A stretch of 64,000 nucleotides of DNA from an uncultured bacterium (GCA_903864515.1 CAIPFZ010000018.1:32906-96905); one strand, 5' to 3'; shown: positions 48,228 through 58,341, counted from the first letter of the stretch. The notes: generated by a model not told the origin, from the sequence alone. Translations and numbers: made by a program.

Positions 48228-50420
48228 ATGTTATTTACAAATTCAAGGTTTAGTAAGATTTCAGTTTCTGTTTTGATGGTATCCTTCTCTTTGTTATCTT
48301 GGAAGGTATCATCTGCAGAAGATGGATATTGGGCTTTTAATAAATTACCTGTAACTCCAAATTATTTAACAGCATCTAGTGATGCTAGTAAAATTATTAT
48401 GGCTGGTGTAAATGGTTATCTTTATGCTTCAGCGGACTCTGGTGCCACGTGGGTGCAAAAGACATTTGATGCTTCACGTAATTGGTCTTCAATCACCTCT
48501 GATGCTTCTGGAACAAAGATTTTTGCAACAGTAAATGGTGGGTATATTTATGCATCAACGGATTCTGGAAATACATGGATGCAAAAGACTACGGACGTAA
48601 CACGTGCCTGGAGATCAATTACAGCTTCTGCTGATGGAACAAAGCTTGCAGCTATAGTGAGCTATGGCTATATCTACACATCAATGGATGGGGGATCTAC
48701 TTGGACACAAAAGACATCTGATGCTAGACGCTCATGGTCATCAATTGCATCTGATGCCTCTGGATCAAAGATATTTGCAACAGTAAGTGGTGGATATATT
48801 TATGCATCAACGGATTCTGGAAATACATGGATGCAAAAAACTACGGACGCAACACGCGCCTGGAGATCAATTACAGCTTCTGCTGATGGAACAAAGGTTG
48901 CTGCTATTGTTGATGGAGGTTATGTATATACTTCAACAGACGGAGGATCCACATGGATGTCAGAGACTTCTGCTGGATCACGTGCATGGAACAGTATTAA
49001 ATATTCTCCAGACGGTAGAAGTATTGTTGTTACGTCAATCAGTAATTCTATCTACGCATCAACAAATTCCAGCTTAACTTGGACCGATCTAAATAGTGTT
49101 GGTACTAAATATCTTTGGAGTCATATTCTGCTATCTTATGATGGATCGAGAATTCTTGCTACTACAAAAGATGGTAATATGGGTGAGTACAAGAAAGCTT
49201 CAAATGATAAGTACTATATTAAGGTCCTTACACCAAATGGTGGGGAGACATTTAAAGATGGAGATAATATAAATATTAAATGGGATACTAATCTACCAAA
49301 AAGACAAAAATTAGAGTTGGTAGTTAGTATGGATAATCATGGTATAGGTAAGGTGATTGGTTCAATTTATGCTGGGTTGCCAAGCTTTAATTGGAAAGCT
49401 AAATACATTGATTCAATTGTAAGTACGGAGTCTAATCCGCCAACAACATTTAATTCAAATGGTAAATTCAGAATATCTTTAACTTGCCCCATAAATGACA
49501 AAGTCTGTATAAAATCTGATGGAAATAATTATTTTGATTTTAGCGATAATGCATTTTCTATACAGCCACCATTTGTTCCTGTAATAAATGGCGTGTCACC
49601 AGAATCGTCTGCTGTTAGCAAGAAGGTTATGATATCTTCAAATAACTTACCAGATAAAAATGTGAATGTTAAATTTGTTGGAACTAAGGCGTATTCTGGA
49701 ACTTCAACAATGCAATATGCATCTCCGGTAGAATTTGAACATGTTGTTAAGAATGTAAAAGTTCTTGATGGCAGCAAGATAGAATTTACAGTTCCAAGCT
49801 CTGTAATGAAAAGAAGTAATAGTATCAGAGCTGTTAATTCTATAGTTAAGGTTGTTCCTGGTTATTATCAGATAATTATAGAAACACCAACTGGCTCAAG
49901 TAAGCCATTCTACTTTAAAGTTGAAGATCCAAGAATTGTGGAGGCTTCTCCTATTGTAGTAAAGGCAGTGGGATCAAGAATTGAAAAATCTTACAGTAGT
50001 ACAAATAATGCAACTTCTATGAACGCCACAAGTTTTGAAGTAGATGTTTATGCCAATAGAGGTGATGTTTATCTAGGTAAATCAGACTCTTCATGGCCAG
50101 CATTTAGTGCGGATAATCAATCTGTTGAACTATATAAGGATGGAGTGTTGGTGAACCCTAAGGAGTACGGACTATCTGTGTCCTATGCACAACCTGTGGG
50201 AACAAATTATTCAAGTTCAGATAATAGTTTCGTTCTTTTGAGTGGAAAAAGTACAAAAATGACCGTATACTATAAATTCTATTCCAAGAACCCTAGTGCC
50301 TCAATATATCAACTTAAATTAAAGAATATAATGTGGTCACAAGATGTTTCTGGTAGAATGGCTGGAACTAAGATGAATAAGACAACTCCAGTGTCAGCAT
50401 CTTCTCTTCTTTCTAATTAG
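48228..50420 (+). CDS. exported BNR/beta-propeller protein with IPT/TIG-like domains
   Basis: A 730-residue surface or secreted protein. The signal peptide (VSVLMVSFSLLSWKVSSAED) is followed by about seven repeats of 40-45 residues up to residue 325, each with an S/T-x-D-x-G-x-T-W Asp-box (for example STDSGNTWMQKTTD). These would make a beta-propeller. A VLTPNGGETFKDGDNI domain (residues about 330-430) and an IPT/TIG-like Ig domain (VINGVSPESSAVSKKVMISS) follow, and the last 170 residues are another beta-rich region. Asp-box propellers bind glycans or proteins; no hydrolase residues were recognised. A 252 bp stretch is nearly duplicated within the repeats. Confidence 0.87.
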   Translation: MLFTNSRFSKISVSVLMVSFSLLSWKVSSAEDGYWAFNKLPVTPNYLTASSDASKIIMAGVNGYLYASADSGATWVQKTFDASRNWSSITSDASGTKIFATVNGGYIYASTDSGNTWMQKTTDVTRAWRSITASADGTKLAAIVSYGYIYTSMDGGSTWTQKTSDARRSWSSIASDASGSKIFATVSGGYIYASTDSGNTWMQKTTDATRAWRSITASADGTKVAAIVDGGYVYTSTDGGSTWMSETSAGSRAWNSIKYSPDGRSIVVTSISNSIYASTNSSLTWTDLNSVGTKYLWSHILLSYDGSRILATTKDGNMGEYKKASNDKYYIKVLTPNGGETFKDGDNINIKWDTNLPKRQKLELVVSMDNHGIGKVIGSIYAGLPSFNWKAKYIDSIVSTESNPPTTFNSNGKFRISLTCPINDKVCIKSDGNNYFDFSDNAFSIQPPFVPVINGVSPESSAVSKKVMISSNNLPDKNVNVKFVGTKAYSGTSTMQYASPVEFEHVVKNVKVLDGSKIEFTVPSSVMKRSNSIRAVNSIVKVVPGYYQIIIETPTGSSKPFYFKVEDPRIVEASPIVVKAVGSRIEKSYSSTNNATSMNATSFEVDVYANRGDVYLGKSDSSWPAFSADNQSVELYKDGVLVNPKEYGLSVSYAQPVGTNYSSSDNSFVLLSGKSTKMTVYYKFYSKNPSASIYQLKLKNIMWSQDVSGRMAGTKMNKTTPVSASSLLSN
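48511..48909 (+). repeat. tandem 252 bp near-duplication inside the propeller gene
   Basis: The sequence around 48537-48657 recurs at 48789-48909 with only a handful of changes. The offset of 252 bp equals 84 codons, that is two propeller blades, so the frame is kept. It indicates recent blade-pair duplication. Confidence 0.85.
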
Positions 50421-50448
50421 TTCGGTTATACCCCTATATATGGGATGC

Positions 50449-50477
50449 AAAAACGACAGTAACCCTGTCGTTTTTTG
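50449..50477 (+). terminator. intrinsic terminator
   Basis: An 11 bp perfect stem (AAAAACGACAG/CTGTCGTTTTT) with a short loop and T-run, just upstream of ileS. Confidence 0.92.
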
Positions 50478-50499
50478 TTATTTATGCTAGTATACTTTC

Positions 50500-53400
50500 A
50501 TGAAAGATTTAAATAATAAAATGCCTGAAGATAAAGGGCATGGAAAGGCGCAGGGAACAGGGGTTACACAAGGCGCACAGAATGAGACTACAGCAAGTGC
50601 AATTTCAATAAAAGAAAAGACTGTACTCAAATTCTGGAATGAAAATCAGATTTTTGAACAAACTCTTAAAAAAGAATCTCCACTTGGAAACTTTGTGTTC
50701 TATGATGGACCTCCATACGCAACAGGTCTTCCTCACTTTGGACACATTCTGCCAAACTCCTTAAAAGATCTTATCCCAAGATATAAAACCATGCGCGGTT
50801 TTCATGTTGATAGAAAATGGGGATGGGATTGCCACGGTCTTCCTATTGAAAACTTGATTGAGAAAAAGTTGGGGTTGAAAGATAAAAAGGCTATTGAAGA
50901 ATATGGTATCGATAAATTCAATAATTCTGCCAGAGAAAGTGTTTTAACCTATGCCGATGAATGGAAAGATAGAATTCAGAGAATTGGTAGATGGTCAAAT
51001 ATGGATAATGACTATAGAACAATGGATTCAAGCTACACAGAATCTGTCTGGTGGTCATTTAAGGAATTGGATAAAAAGGGGTTAGTGTTTGAGGATTATA
51101 AGGTGATGCAGGTGTGTCCTAGATGTGGAACTCCTCTTTCTAACTTTGAGGTTGCTCAAGGTTATAAAGATATAGCTGATATTTCTGTCTTTGCAAAGTT
51201 TGAAGTTAAAGAGAATTCAATCAATTCAATAAAATCATTTTATAATATTGAGACAAGCTCAAAGACATATTTTGTTGCATGGACAACAACTCCTTGGACC
51301 CTTCCTGGAAACGTGGCGCTTGCCGTAAATCCAGATTTAAATTACGTATGTGTTTCTGTCGGCCTAGAAAATTATATTTTTGCAGAAAGTCTTTTTGAAT
51401 CACTGAAGGTTAAAAAGGTAATACCTGAGGATTCTGCTTTACTACAACTATTGGATTCTGGCAAACCAATGACTGGAAAGGATTTGGTTGGCATTTCATA
51501 CGAACCTATTTTTGATTATTATAAAAAAGAGGGAACGCTAGAAATATCTGAAAAAAACAGAGAAAACATTTGGAAAGTTTACACCGCACCGTTTGTTACG
51601 GCAGAAGATGGAACTGGGATTGTACATATCGCTCCGGCCTATGGAGATGATGACATGAAGCTTTCTAAGGCTAACAATCTACCTGTTATAAAGCATGTTG
51701 GATTTGATGGTTGTTTTGTAGATCTAATAACTGAAATGAAGGGAAAGCCTGCAAAACCCAAAGAAGATCATCAAAGTGCCGATATTGAAATAATTAAAAT
51801 TCTTGCAGGTAAGGGGGTTCTTTTGGCGAAAGAAAAAATGACTCACTCATACCCACATTGTTGGAGATGTGAGACCCCGCTTATAAACTTTGCAACAACA
51901 AGCTTGTTTGTTAGGACAACGTCATTGAAGAAAGAGCTAATTGAAGAAAATAATAAGATAAACTGGATTCCAAAAGAAATCGGATCTGGCCGTTTTGGCG
52001 AGTGGCTAGAAAACATAAGAGATTGGGCAATTTCAAGAACAAGATATTGGGGTGCTCCCGTTCCAATGTGGAAATCTGAAAGTGGAAAGACTGAAATAAT
52101 AGGCTCTTTTGCAGAATTGAAAGAGAAGATTAGAATAAGTTCAAATAATAATAAATATGTTTTGATGCGACACGGTGAGGCCGAGTCAAACATCAAAGAT
52201 ATAATTAACTCTCATGATTTAAATCTTTATGGCCTAACGGAAAAGGGAATTGCTCAAGTTAAGGAGTCTGCAGAGAAATTGAAAAATGATGGAGTAGTGA
52301 TGGGGGCTTCAGTATCTCGTCCTGTAACAAAAATATATTCCTCTGATTTCAGAAGAACAAAAGAATCTGCAAAAATTATTGCAGAAGCACTTGGTTTAGA
52401 TGAATCAAAAATAATTTATGATGCGCGCCTTAGAGAATGTGATGGGGGAGAATTAGAAGGGGGTTCTTGGAGTGAAAGGTTATCACAGTTTAAAACGGAA
52501 GAAGATAGAATTTTCATGAAGCCTAGTGGGGGAGAATCAGTAGCTGAAGTTAAGAGACGCGTGGCAGAGTGTTTGTATGAGATAGATTCTGCAAATAAAG
52601 ATGAAAATATTCTCGTGGTTGCTCATGGTCTTCCAATTAGAATGATGAAAGAAGTTGCACTTGGAAGAACTACTAGGGATATGATTAGAAGTGGTTGGCA
52701 TGACGGATCGGATGCAAATGGTTCACTTAATCATATCGATTTTGTTCAATGGCCACATACTGATAATTTTGAACTAGATATTCACAGACCTCTAATTGAT
52801 ACCATTACTTGGAAGAATGAAGATGGAGAAATCATGAGGAGAATCCCAGATGTGTTTGATGTTTGGTATGACTCAGGTGCTATGCCTTTTGCATCACAGC
52901 ATTATCCATTTGAAAACAAAGAGGAATTTGAAAAGAAGGACGGTAAGTTGTTCCCAGCTGACTTTATCGCTGAAGGATTAGATCAAACTAGAGGTTGGTT
53001 TTACTCACTACTTTGTCTTGGTGTGAGTTTGTTTGGTAAGTCTCCATTTAAGAATGTATCGGTGAATGGCTTAATCTTGGCAGAAGACGGAAGAAAGATG
53101 GCAAAGAGTTTAAATAACTATCCTGAATTAATGGGGGTAGTTGAAAAGTACGGTGCGGATTCACTTAGATATTTCCTAGTTACTTCTCCAGCTGTAACAG
53201 CAGAAGAGGTGGCGTTTTCTGAAAAAAATCTAGATGAGATAAATAAAAAGATATTCAACAGGCTTGATAATGTGTATACCTTCTATAAAACATATTCCGA
53301 TATGTTTGGAGAGGATTCTACTCATAGTTTCTGTACATTAAAATCAGAGAATGTTTTGGATCAATGGATTTGGGCAAGGCTTAAAAAGCTTAACTCTGAC

Positions 53401-54240
53401 ATGACTAGAGACTTAGATGCTTACATGGTTGCAAGAGCGGTTCGTCCTATTGCGTCCTTTGTTGATGATTTGTCTACTTGGTATTTGAGAAGATCTAGAG
53501 ATAGATTTAAGGGTGATAATATTGTTGATAGAAATTTTGCAATTTCAACACTGCGTTCAGTCTTACTTAATTTTTCAAAGGTAATTGCACCAACAATTCC
53601 TTTCTCTGCAGAAGATTTGTATCAAAAAGTTAAACTTGGTTGCGACGATACTTCTTTTGGAGCTAATAATGAAAGTAATTCTAAATTAAGTGTGCACCTT
53701 GAAGATTGGCCAGATCTTGGAGTGTTGACTGAGAAGGAGGAAATAATTCTTTCCGATATGGAGTCAGCAAGAGCTCTTGTTGAAACAGGGCTTTCTCTCA
53801 GAGCCAAATCTCAACTAAAGGTTAGACAACCACTTGCGTCTTTTATTTATACAAACAAAGAGGGTAAGGAGTTTAGAGGTGATATAGAGGAAATAATAAA
53901 AGATGAGTTAAATGTTAAAAAAGTTGCGATTGGTAATGAAATAATACTAGATACTGTTATTACAGATGAATTAAAGGAAGAAGGAATGTCTAGAGATTTA
54001 ATCAGAGCTATTCAAGAAGCTAGAAAAGCATTTGGATTTTCGCCACAAGATAAAATAATCTTGCAAATTGAGGATACTATTGTAGGTAAGATGCTGTTGG
54101 AGAAATATAAGTCTTCTATAGCTAAAACGGTATTGGCAGATGATGTAACTCTTTCTGATTTTGAAGGGGGAGAGGCTGTTGCAGTTGGAGAGCAGGAAAT
54201 TAGGTTTATAATTCAACCATCTACTTCAAATAAAGAATAG
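50500..54240 (+). CDS. ileS: isoleucyl-tRNA synthetase with an internal histidine-phosphatase domain
   Basis: A 1246-residue class I synthetase. The HIGH motif is LPHFGHILPNSLK near residue 85, the editing domain contains YFVAWTTTPWTLPGN and DGTGIVHIAPAYG, and the KMSKS motif is EDGRKMAKSLNN near residue 870. Between GSFAELKEKI and DIHRPLIDTI, where other IleRS run on directly, about 200 residues (548-755) form a complete histidine phosphatase. It has LMRHGEAE (Arg557, His558), SSDFRRTKESA, LRECDGGELEG and VVAHGLPIRM (His709). The frame is open throughout and the synthetase resumes normally (DVFDVWYDSGAMPFASQHYP). ATG 50500 lies 3 nt after TATACT; ATG 50521 is an alternative start. Charging with isoleucine is secure; the role of the phosphatase is unknown. 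Confidence 0.95.
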   Translation: MKDLNNKMPEDKGHGKAQGTGVTQGAQNETTASAISIKEKTVLKFWNENQIFEQTLKKESPLGNFVFYDGPPYATGLPHFGHILPNSLKDLIPRYKTMRGFHVDRKWGWDCHGLPIENLIEKKLGLKDKKAIEEYGIDKFNNSARESVLTYADEWKDRIQRIGRWSNMDNDYRTMDSSYTESVWWSFKELDKKGLVFEDYKVMQVCPRCGTPLSNFEVAQGYKDIADISVFAKFEVKENSINSIKSFYNIETSSKTYFVAWTTTPWTLPGNVALAVNPDLNYVCVSVGLENYIFAESLFESLKVKKVIPEDSALLQLLDSGKPMTGKDLVGISYEPIFDYYKKEGTLEISEKNRENIWKVYTAPFVTAEDGTGIVHIAPAYGDDDMKLSKANNLPVIKHVGFDGCFVDLITEMKGKPAKPKEDHQSADIEIIKILAGKGVLLAKEKMTHSYPHCWRCETPLINFATTSLFVRTTSLKKELIEENNKINWIPKEIGSGRFGEWLENIRDWAISRTRYWGAPVPMWKSESGKTEIIGSFAELKEKIRISSNNNKYVLMRHGEAESNIKDIINSHDLNLYGLTEKGIAQVKESAEKLKNDGVVMGASVSRPVTKIYSSDFRRTKESAKIIAEALGLDESKIIYDARLRECDGGELEGGSWSERLSQFKTEEDRIFMKPSGGESVAEVKRRVAECLYEIDSANKDENILVVAHGLPIRMMKEVALGRTTRDMIRSGWHDGSDANGSLNHIDFVQWPHTDNFELDIHRPLIDTITWKNEDGEIMRRIPDVFDVWYDSGAMPFASQHYPFENKEEFEKKDGKLFPADFIAEGLDQTRGWFYSLLCLGVSLFGKSPFKNVSVNGLILAEDGRKMAKSLNNYPELMGVVEKYGADSLRYFLVTSPAVTAEEVAFSEKNLDEINKKIFNRLDNVYTFYKTYSDMFGEDSTHSFCTLKSENVLDQWIWARLKKLNSDMTRDLDAYMVARAVRPIASFVDDLSTWYLRRSRDRFKGDNIVDRNFAISTLRSVLLNFSKVIAPTIPFSAEDLYQKVKLGCDDTSFGANNESNSKLSVHLEDWPDLGVLTEKEEIILSDMESARALVETGLSLRAKSQLKVRQPLASFIYTNKEGKEFRGDIEEIIKDELNVKKVAIGNEIILDTVITDELKEEGMSRDLIRAIQEARKAFGFSPQDKIILQIEDTIVGKMLLEKYKSSIAKTVLADDVTLSDFEGGEAVAVGEQEIRFIIQPSTSNKE

Positions 54241-54280
54241 TTATTGTCGCTAAACGCAATTGTAATATAAATTAATAAAT

Positions 54281-54877
54281 GTGTCATATAGAATCTATCA
54301 CACCGATGGTTACATTATAGATAGCTCCGTATCTGGAGAATCTAATAAGATATTTACAATCCTTACTTATGAGTTGGGTACTATTATTGCAACAGCTCAA
54401 GGTGTTCGTAAGTTGCAATCCAAATTGAGATACAGTCTGCAGGACCTGACTTTTGCTAAGTTTGCACTAGTAAGAGGAAAGGAGATTTGGAGAATTACCG
54501 GTGCTGAAAAGATTGTAAATATTTACGATAAAAAAATACCGATTCAAATTAAGCAGTCTCTAGCTAGAGTCTTGGTATTTATCAAGAGACTCTCCCCAGG
54601 AGAGGCTTTAAACAAAAAGGTATTTGAGGAATTTTCTTTGCTGAGTGATTTCTTAACCTCTTCCAGGGTGATAAGGAACAATAATGATATTGTAGCAATT
54701 GAAAACCTTGCGTATCTTAGAATTGCTCATCATTTTGGATATGGAACTCCAAGCGATAAATTAAAAGAGGTTGTGTACTCTGCAGATTGGAATATAAAGA
54801 TCAGAGATTTGGGTGTTGAATTAATAGAGGAATCAAAAAGAGAGGTGGTATCAATCTTATCTGAAGCTCAATTGTAA
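54281..54877 (+). CDS. recO: DNA repair protein RecO
   Basis: A 198-residue protein from a GTG start. The N-terminal OB fold is typical (YRIYHTDGYIIDSSVSGESN, KIFTILTYELGTIIATAQGVRK, SKLRYSLQDLTFAKFALVRG). The helical C-terminus is short and I see no zinc-binding cysteines, as in many reduced RecO proteins. RecO loads RecA onto SSB-coated DNA with RecR. The nearby ATG at 54279 is in another frame. TAATAT at 54263-54268 may be the -10 box. Confidence 0.85.
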   Translation: MSYRIYHTDGYIIDSSVSGESNKIFTILTYELGTIIATAQGVRKLQSKLRYSLQDLTFAKFALVRGKEIWRITGAEKIVNIYDKKIPIQIKQSLARVLVFIKRLSPGEALNKKVFEEFSLLSDFLTSSRVIRNNNDIVAIENLAYLRIAHHFGYGTPSDKLKEVVYSADWNIKIRDLGVELIEESKREVVSILSEAQL

Positions 54878-54985
54878 AAGAATTGAAGGGTCTGTATTTT
54901 TAATCTGATTTGTCCTGCTGATAGGATTATGAGATTTTGCTGAATCGTCTATTGAATCACTTGTCATTATGATATAATTTACAAC

Positions 54986-56944
54986 ATGAATTCCAATTCC
55001 GAAGAAAAAATTGAAGAATTAAAGAAGAAGCTCTATTCTCAGGGGGCTGAACTTCCAAAGATGAAGCATGTTAAATTACATGAGCATCATATCTCAGTTG
55101 ATAGGGGGTGGGATGAAAAAGATCAGATGGGGGAAGATGAAAGTCAATTGATCTCTATCAAGAAAGATACTGATGTAACATCAAAGGTGTATTCATTCCT
55201 AAAAGGGCTTACTGTATTTGCTGTTGTATTTCTCCTTTCTGCCATTGCTATTGCCTATTACTATTTTCAAGTCAATCCAAATATGATCTCAGGAGCCAAT
55301 ATTGAATTGAGTGTGTCAGGGCCAACCATTATCTCTGCTGGCCAGGATCTTTCACTTGATATAAATATATTCAATAATAACAATGAAGCACTTGAGTTAG
55401 TTGATTTAATAATGACATATCCTGATGGAACAAGGCGCGCGGATGATAAGGTTACGGATCTTATAACAGATAGATTTCCAATTGGTGATATACCCGCTGG
55501 GGGAACTGAAAGGATTACTGCAAAATCTATTCTTCTTGGGGAAGAGGGATCTGTGAAGGATGTTCGTGTTGCAATAGAATACAAATTACCAGGAACAAAT
55601 AGTTTGTTTGTAAAAGAAAAAGTATATCCAATAAGTATTAGCACCGGTCCCGTTTCAATAACGGTTGATTCAGTTAAAGAAATTACTCCCGAGCAAAATA
55701 CAAAATTTGTGGTGTCTGTGAAATCAAATTCATCAGATGTTATCAAAGGTGTTGTTTTAAATGCAGAATATCCTTTTGGTTACAACTATATATCTGCAAG
55801 TCCAGAACCATCATCCTCTAATAATAGTTGGAGATTGGGAGATGTTGCCCCTGGTGAGACCAAGAAAATAGAAATTAGTGCAAAAATATTTGGTCAAGCA
55901 AATCAAGAAAGAACAGTTAGATTCTTTGCTGGAACTGCACAGAGTAAAAATCCAAATGAGATAGATACTACTTTTGCTTCTTTTTCTCAAACTATAAATC
56001 TAAAAGCTCCATTTTTGGGAGCTGATGTTGCAATAAACGGAAGTGGTGATGAAATTGTAGTTGCAAATAGTGGGCAATTAATTCAGGGGGAGATTTTATG
56101 GAAAAACAATCTAGATGTTCCTATTCATGATGTTTTAATTGAAGGGAAACTAACTGGCACAGCAGTTGATAGGGGTACTGTTACAGTCATCAACGGATTT
56201 TATAAATCAGATAATGATACTTTATATTGGGAAAAAAGTAATGAATCTCAGATGGAAGATGTTGCTCCTGGTAAAAGTGGAACTTCTCGTTTTAGTATGA
56301 GTGTATTTGATTTGACGAAGGATCTAGCGGCCAATCTTAGAAGACCAGAAATCACTTTAAATTTTACAGTTAAAGGAAACAGATTAAATGAAAACAAGGT
56401 TTCCGAGGAGGTAACATCTCAATCTTCTCGAAAAATTAGAATAGTTAGTGATTTGGGAATGGAGACCAAGTTGTTTTACAATGATGGTCCTTTCAAAAAC
56501 ACTGGACCAATGCCTCCAAAGGTTGATACAAAAACAACATATACTGTGAATGTAAAAGTTAATAATTCATACAATACAGTTAGAGGTCTAGTCTATACAG
56601 CAAAGTTGCCTATATACGTTAAATGGCTCGGAAGAGTTAGTCCGACAACAGCTAGTTCAACTGTCACTTATGATGCTGAAGATAGGACTGTAACATGGAA
56701 GGCAGGAGATGTTGCACCTGGTGCGGGATATATTTCTAATCCAAAGGAAATGTCATATCAATTGGAATTTATGCCAAGTTTGTCTCAGACAAATCAATCT
56801 CCAATCATTGTTACAGCTCAGAAAATTGCAGGTACAGATAGCTTTACCAATACCGTAATTGGTGTGACTGGCCATTCACTTAATACTCAAATTAGGTTTG
56901 ATTCAAAATATGATATGACCTTGGATAAGGTTGTAGGGAAGTAG
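54986..56944 (+). CDS. membrane-anchored surface protein with repeated Ig-like domains
   Basis: A 652-residue protein. About 70 charged cytoplasmic residues precede one membrane span (residues about 73-95, GLTVFAVVFLLSAIAIAYYY). The remaining 550 residues are beta-rich and contain at least three DUF11/CARDB-like units. Each has a pattern such as GDIPAGGTERI, GDVAPGETKKI, EDVAPGKSGTS or GDVAPGAGY near its end. No sortase or lipoprotein signal is seen. It is probably an external scaffold or adhesin stalk. TATAAT at 54973-54978 lies 7 nt before the ATG, consistent with a leaderless mRNA. Confidence 0.85.
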   Translation: MNSNSEEKIEELKKKLYSQGAELPKMKHVKLHEHHISVDRGWDEKDQMGEDESQLISIKKDTDVTSKVYSFLKGLTVFAVVFLLSAIAIAYYYFQVNPNMISGANIELSVSGPTIISAGQDLSLDINIFNNNNEALELVDLIMTYPDGTRRADDKVTDLITDRFPIGDIPAGGTERITAKSILLGEEGSVKDVRVAIEYKLPGTNSLFVKEKVYPISISTGPVSITVDSVKEITPEQNTKFVVSVKSNSSDVIKGVVLNAEYPFGYNYISASPEPSSSNNSWRLGDVAPGETKKIEISAKIFGQANQERTVRFFAGTAQSKNPNEIDTTFASFSQTINLKAPFLGADVAINGSGDEIVVANSGQLIQGEILWKNNLDVPIHDVLIEGKLTGTAVDRGTVTVINGFYKSDNDTLYWEKSNESQMEDVAPGKSGTSRFSMSVFDLTKDLAANLRRPEITLNFTVKGNRLNENKVSEEVTSQSSRKIRIVSDLGMETKLFYNDGPFKNTGPMPPKVDTKTTYTVNVKVNNSYNTVRGLVYTAKLPIYVKWLGRVSPTTASSTVTYDAEDRTVTWKAGDVAPGAGYISNPKEMSYQLEFMPSLSQTNQSPIIVTAQKIAGTDSFTNTVIGVTGHSLNTQIRFDSKYDMTLDKVVGK

Positions 56945-57089
56945 GTTGGACGCTGGGTTTGTGCCGTGATATGGATTGACGAATGTAATAATGCATGTTA
57001 CAATTTACTACAGAACAGTTCGCCAGACTGTCTCCGGATTGCATGAAGATTCTCTTTGGATTGAAGTCCTTTGAGGTGGCCGAAAGCCC

Positions 57090-57881
57090 ATGTACCCTAC
57101 ACAATTGGCATTGAAAGACACACACAACGTGAATAAAGAACAAAAATTGGGATTTGATGTCAATGTCGACATCGATCAAGAAGTAGAGAGCCTGATTGAA
57201 ACCCAAAAAGGTAAAACGGTCATGGGTAATGCTATGAGAATAAATTTAGAAAGGAGGGTTGTAAGGATATTGAAAATCATTGATCACCTGACCGGTGTCA
57301 TTAGTATTCTGTTCTTGCTGGTGTTTCTCTTCCGTTACCATTTGTACACTGAATCAGGTTACACGTATTACGTGTTGACAACCAGACAGCCAACTACGGT
57401 AGTCTGGTTAGTAATTACCGCTGTTGTTTGCAGCAATTTGGTAATTACACTTGCTTATCTTTTATTGAATTGGACAGCTAAGGGATCATACATCCAGTTT
57501 ACGAACACACTAGATCGGCTTAGGATCTTGTCGCAAGACAGTCTTTTGCCAACGGGAGACTATCGGGTGTCCATTGGTCTGTTTGGTATCAAAAAGAAGT
57601 TAGTTGATTGCGCTGAAAGAATCTGCCTACTTGAGCAGGAAATTAAAAGCTCAACTTCAGCTATTACTCTTGATTATTTGACCCAGACTCGAAATAATTA
57701 TTCCAAGCATCTGGATCTTTTGTTAAGTATAACTAAGGAATACCTTGGTCTTAGTATTGAAAGGGAGCGTGTCTTCAGCTTTATTGTAGAGGAGACAAAA
57801 CCATTCGATCTTGCTTACTTCAGATTTGATAATGAACCAATATTCATTACCGTGAATAAGGCTGGGTCAACTGCTGTCTGA
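57090..57881 (+). CDS. two-span membrane protein, unknown function
   Basis: A 263-residue protein with a polar N-terminus, two membrane segments (about residues 66-86 and 106-128) and a 130-residue soluble helical C-terminus that includes a possible coiled coil (CAERICLLEQEIKSST). No family is recognised. The start is uncertain; in-frame ATGs also exist at 57222 and 57234. It stops with TGA and has a more mixed codon use than its neighbours. The upstream stretch 56945-57089 shows no other gene. The next gene follows after 37 nt. Confidence 0.65.
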   Translation: MYPTQLALKDTHNVNKEQKLGFDVNVDIDQEVESLIETQKGKTVMGNAMRINLERRVVRILKIIDHLTGVISILFLLVFLFRYHLYTESGYTYYVLTTRQPTTVVWLVITAVVCSNLVITLAYLLLNWTAKGSYIQFTNTLDRLRILSQDSLLPTGDYRVSIGLFGIKKKLVDCAERICLLEQEIKSSTSAITLDYLTQTRNNYSKHLDLLLSITKEYLGLSIERERVFSFIVEETKPFDLAYFRFDNEPIFITVNKAGSTAV

Positions 57882-57918
57882 AATAAACTGTGTTAAAAAA
57901 AGTATAGAATCCAAAATT

Positions 57919-58173
57919 ATGAACATCCTGTTAATCACCATGCTACTCGTTGCCTACATCGTCTCAACTATCGGTCAAATCATATTGACTGGTGTCGCAA
58001 TCTACTTAATCTCATCTATTCAGGAAATGGATAGGGAGGCTAAGTTTGCTCTTTGGGTCGGATTCAAAAAGGCTTGGAGAGAGAATCCCCTTGTTCGCTG
58101 GTTAGCTTATGTTGTCGGGGGATCAATCCTGATGACGTTGCTGATCATTATCGTGCTGTTCTTTTGCATATAG
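57919..58173 (+). CDS. small two-span membrane protein, unknown function
   Basis: An 84-residue protein with two hydrophobic segments (about residues 3-33 and 61-83) joined by a charged loop (SIQEMDREAKFALWVGFKK). No family is recognised. TAGAAT at 57905-57910 lies 8 nt before ATG. It shares the mixed composition of the preceding gene and may work with it. Confidence 0.65.
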   Translation: MNILLITMLLVAYIVSTIGQIILTGVAIYLISSIQEMDREAKFALWVGFKKAWRENPLVRWLAYVVGGSILMTLLIIIVLFFCI

Positions 58174-58270
58174 TCTCTGGGTTTATCCTTAGGCTTTGCA
58201 AATCTTCAGCTTCACTTGGGTTTTGATGTGTGCCTTATAATCACCGTCAAAACCCTGCAACCAAAATTTA

Positions 58271-58311
58271 ACCGCCGCGTCTGGACCTTGTGTCCGGCGC
58301 GGTGTTTTGCT
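58271..58311 (+). terminator. GC-rich terminator hairpin
   Basis: ACCGC at 58271-58275 pairs with GCGGT at 58299-58303 around an inner GGAC/GTCC stem, followed by GTTTTGCTTT. It lies upstream of glyS. Confidence 0.75.
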
Positions 58312-58341
58312 TTCCTTAAAAAACTGCTACTATATCAATAT

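Noticed and set aside
48511..48909. Repeated DNA considered as a CRISPR array
   Set aside because: The repeat unit is 252 bp, in frame and coding for propeller blades; there are no short spaced repeats or cas genes.
57090..58173. Membrane gene pair considered as a holin/phage remnant
   Set aside because: No phage, integrase or lysis gene is nearby and the sizes and topologies are not specific.
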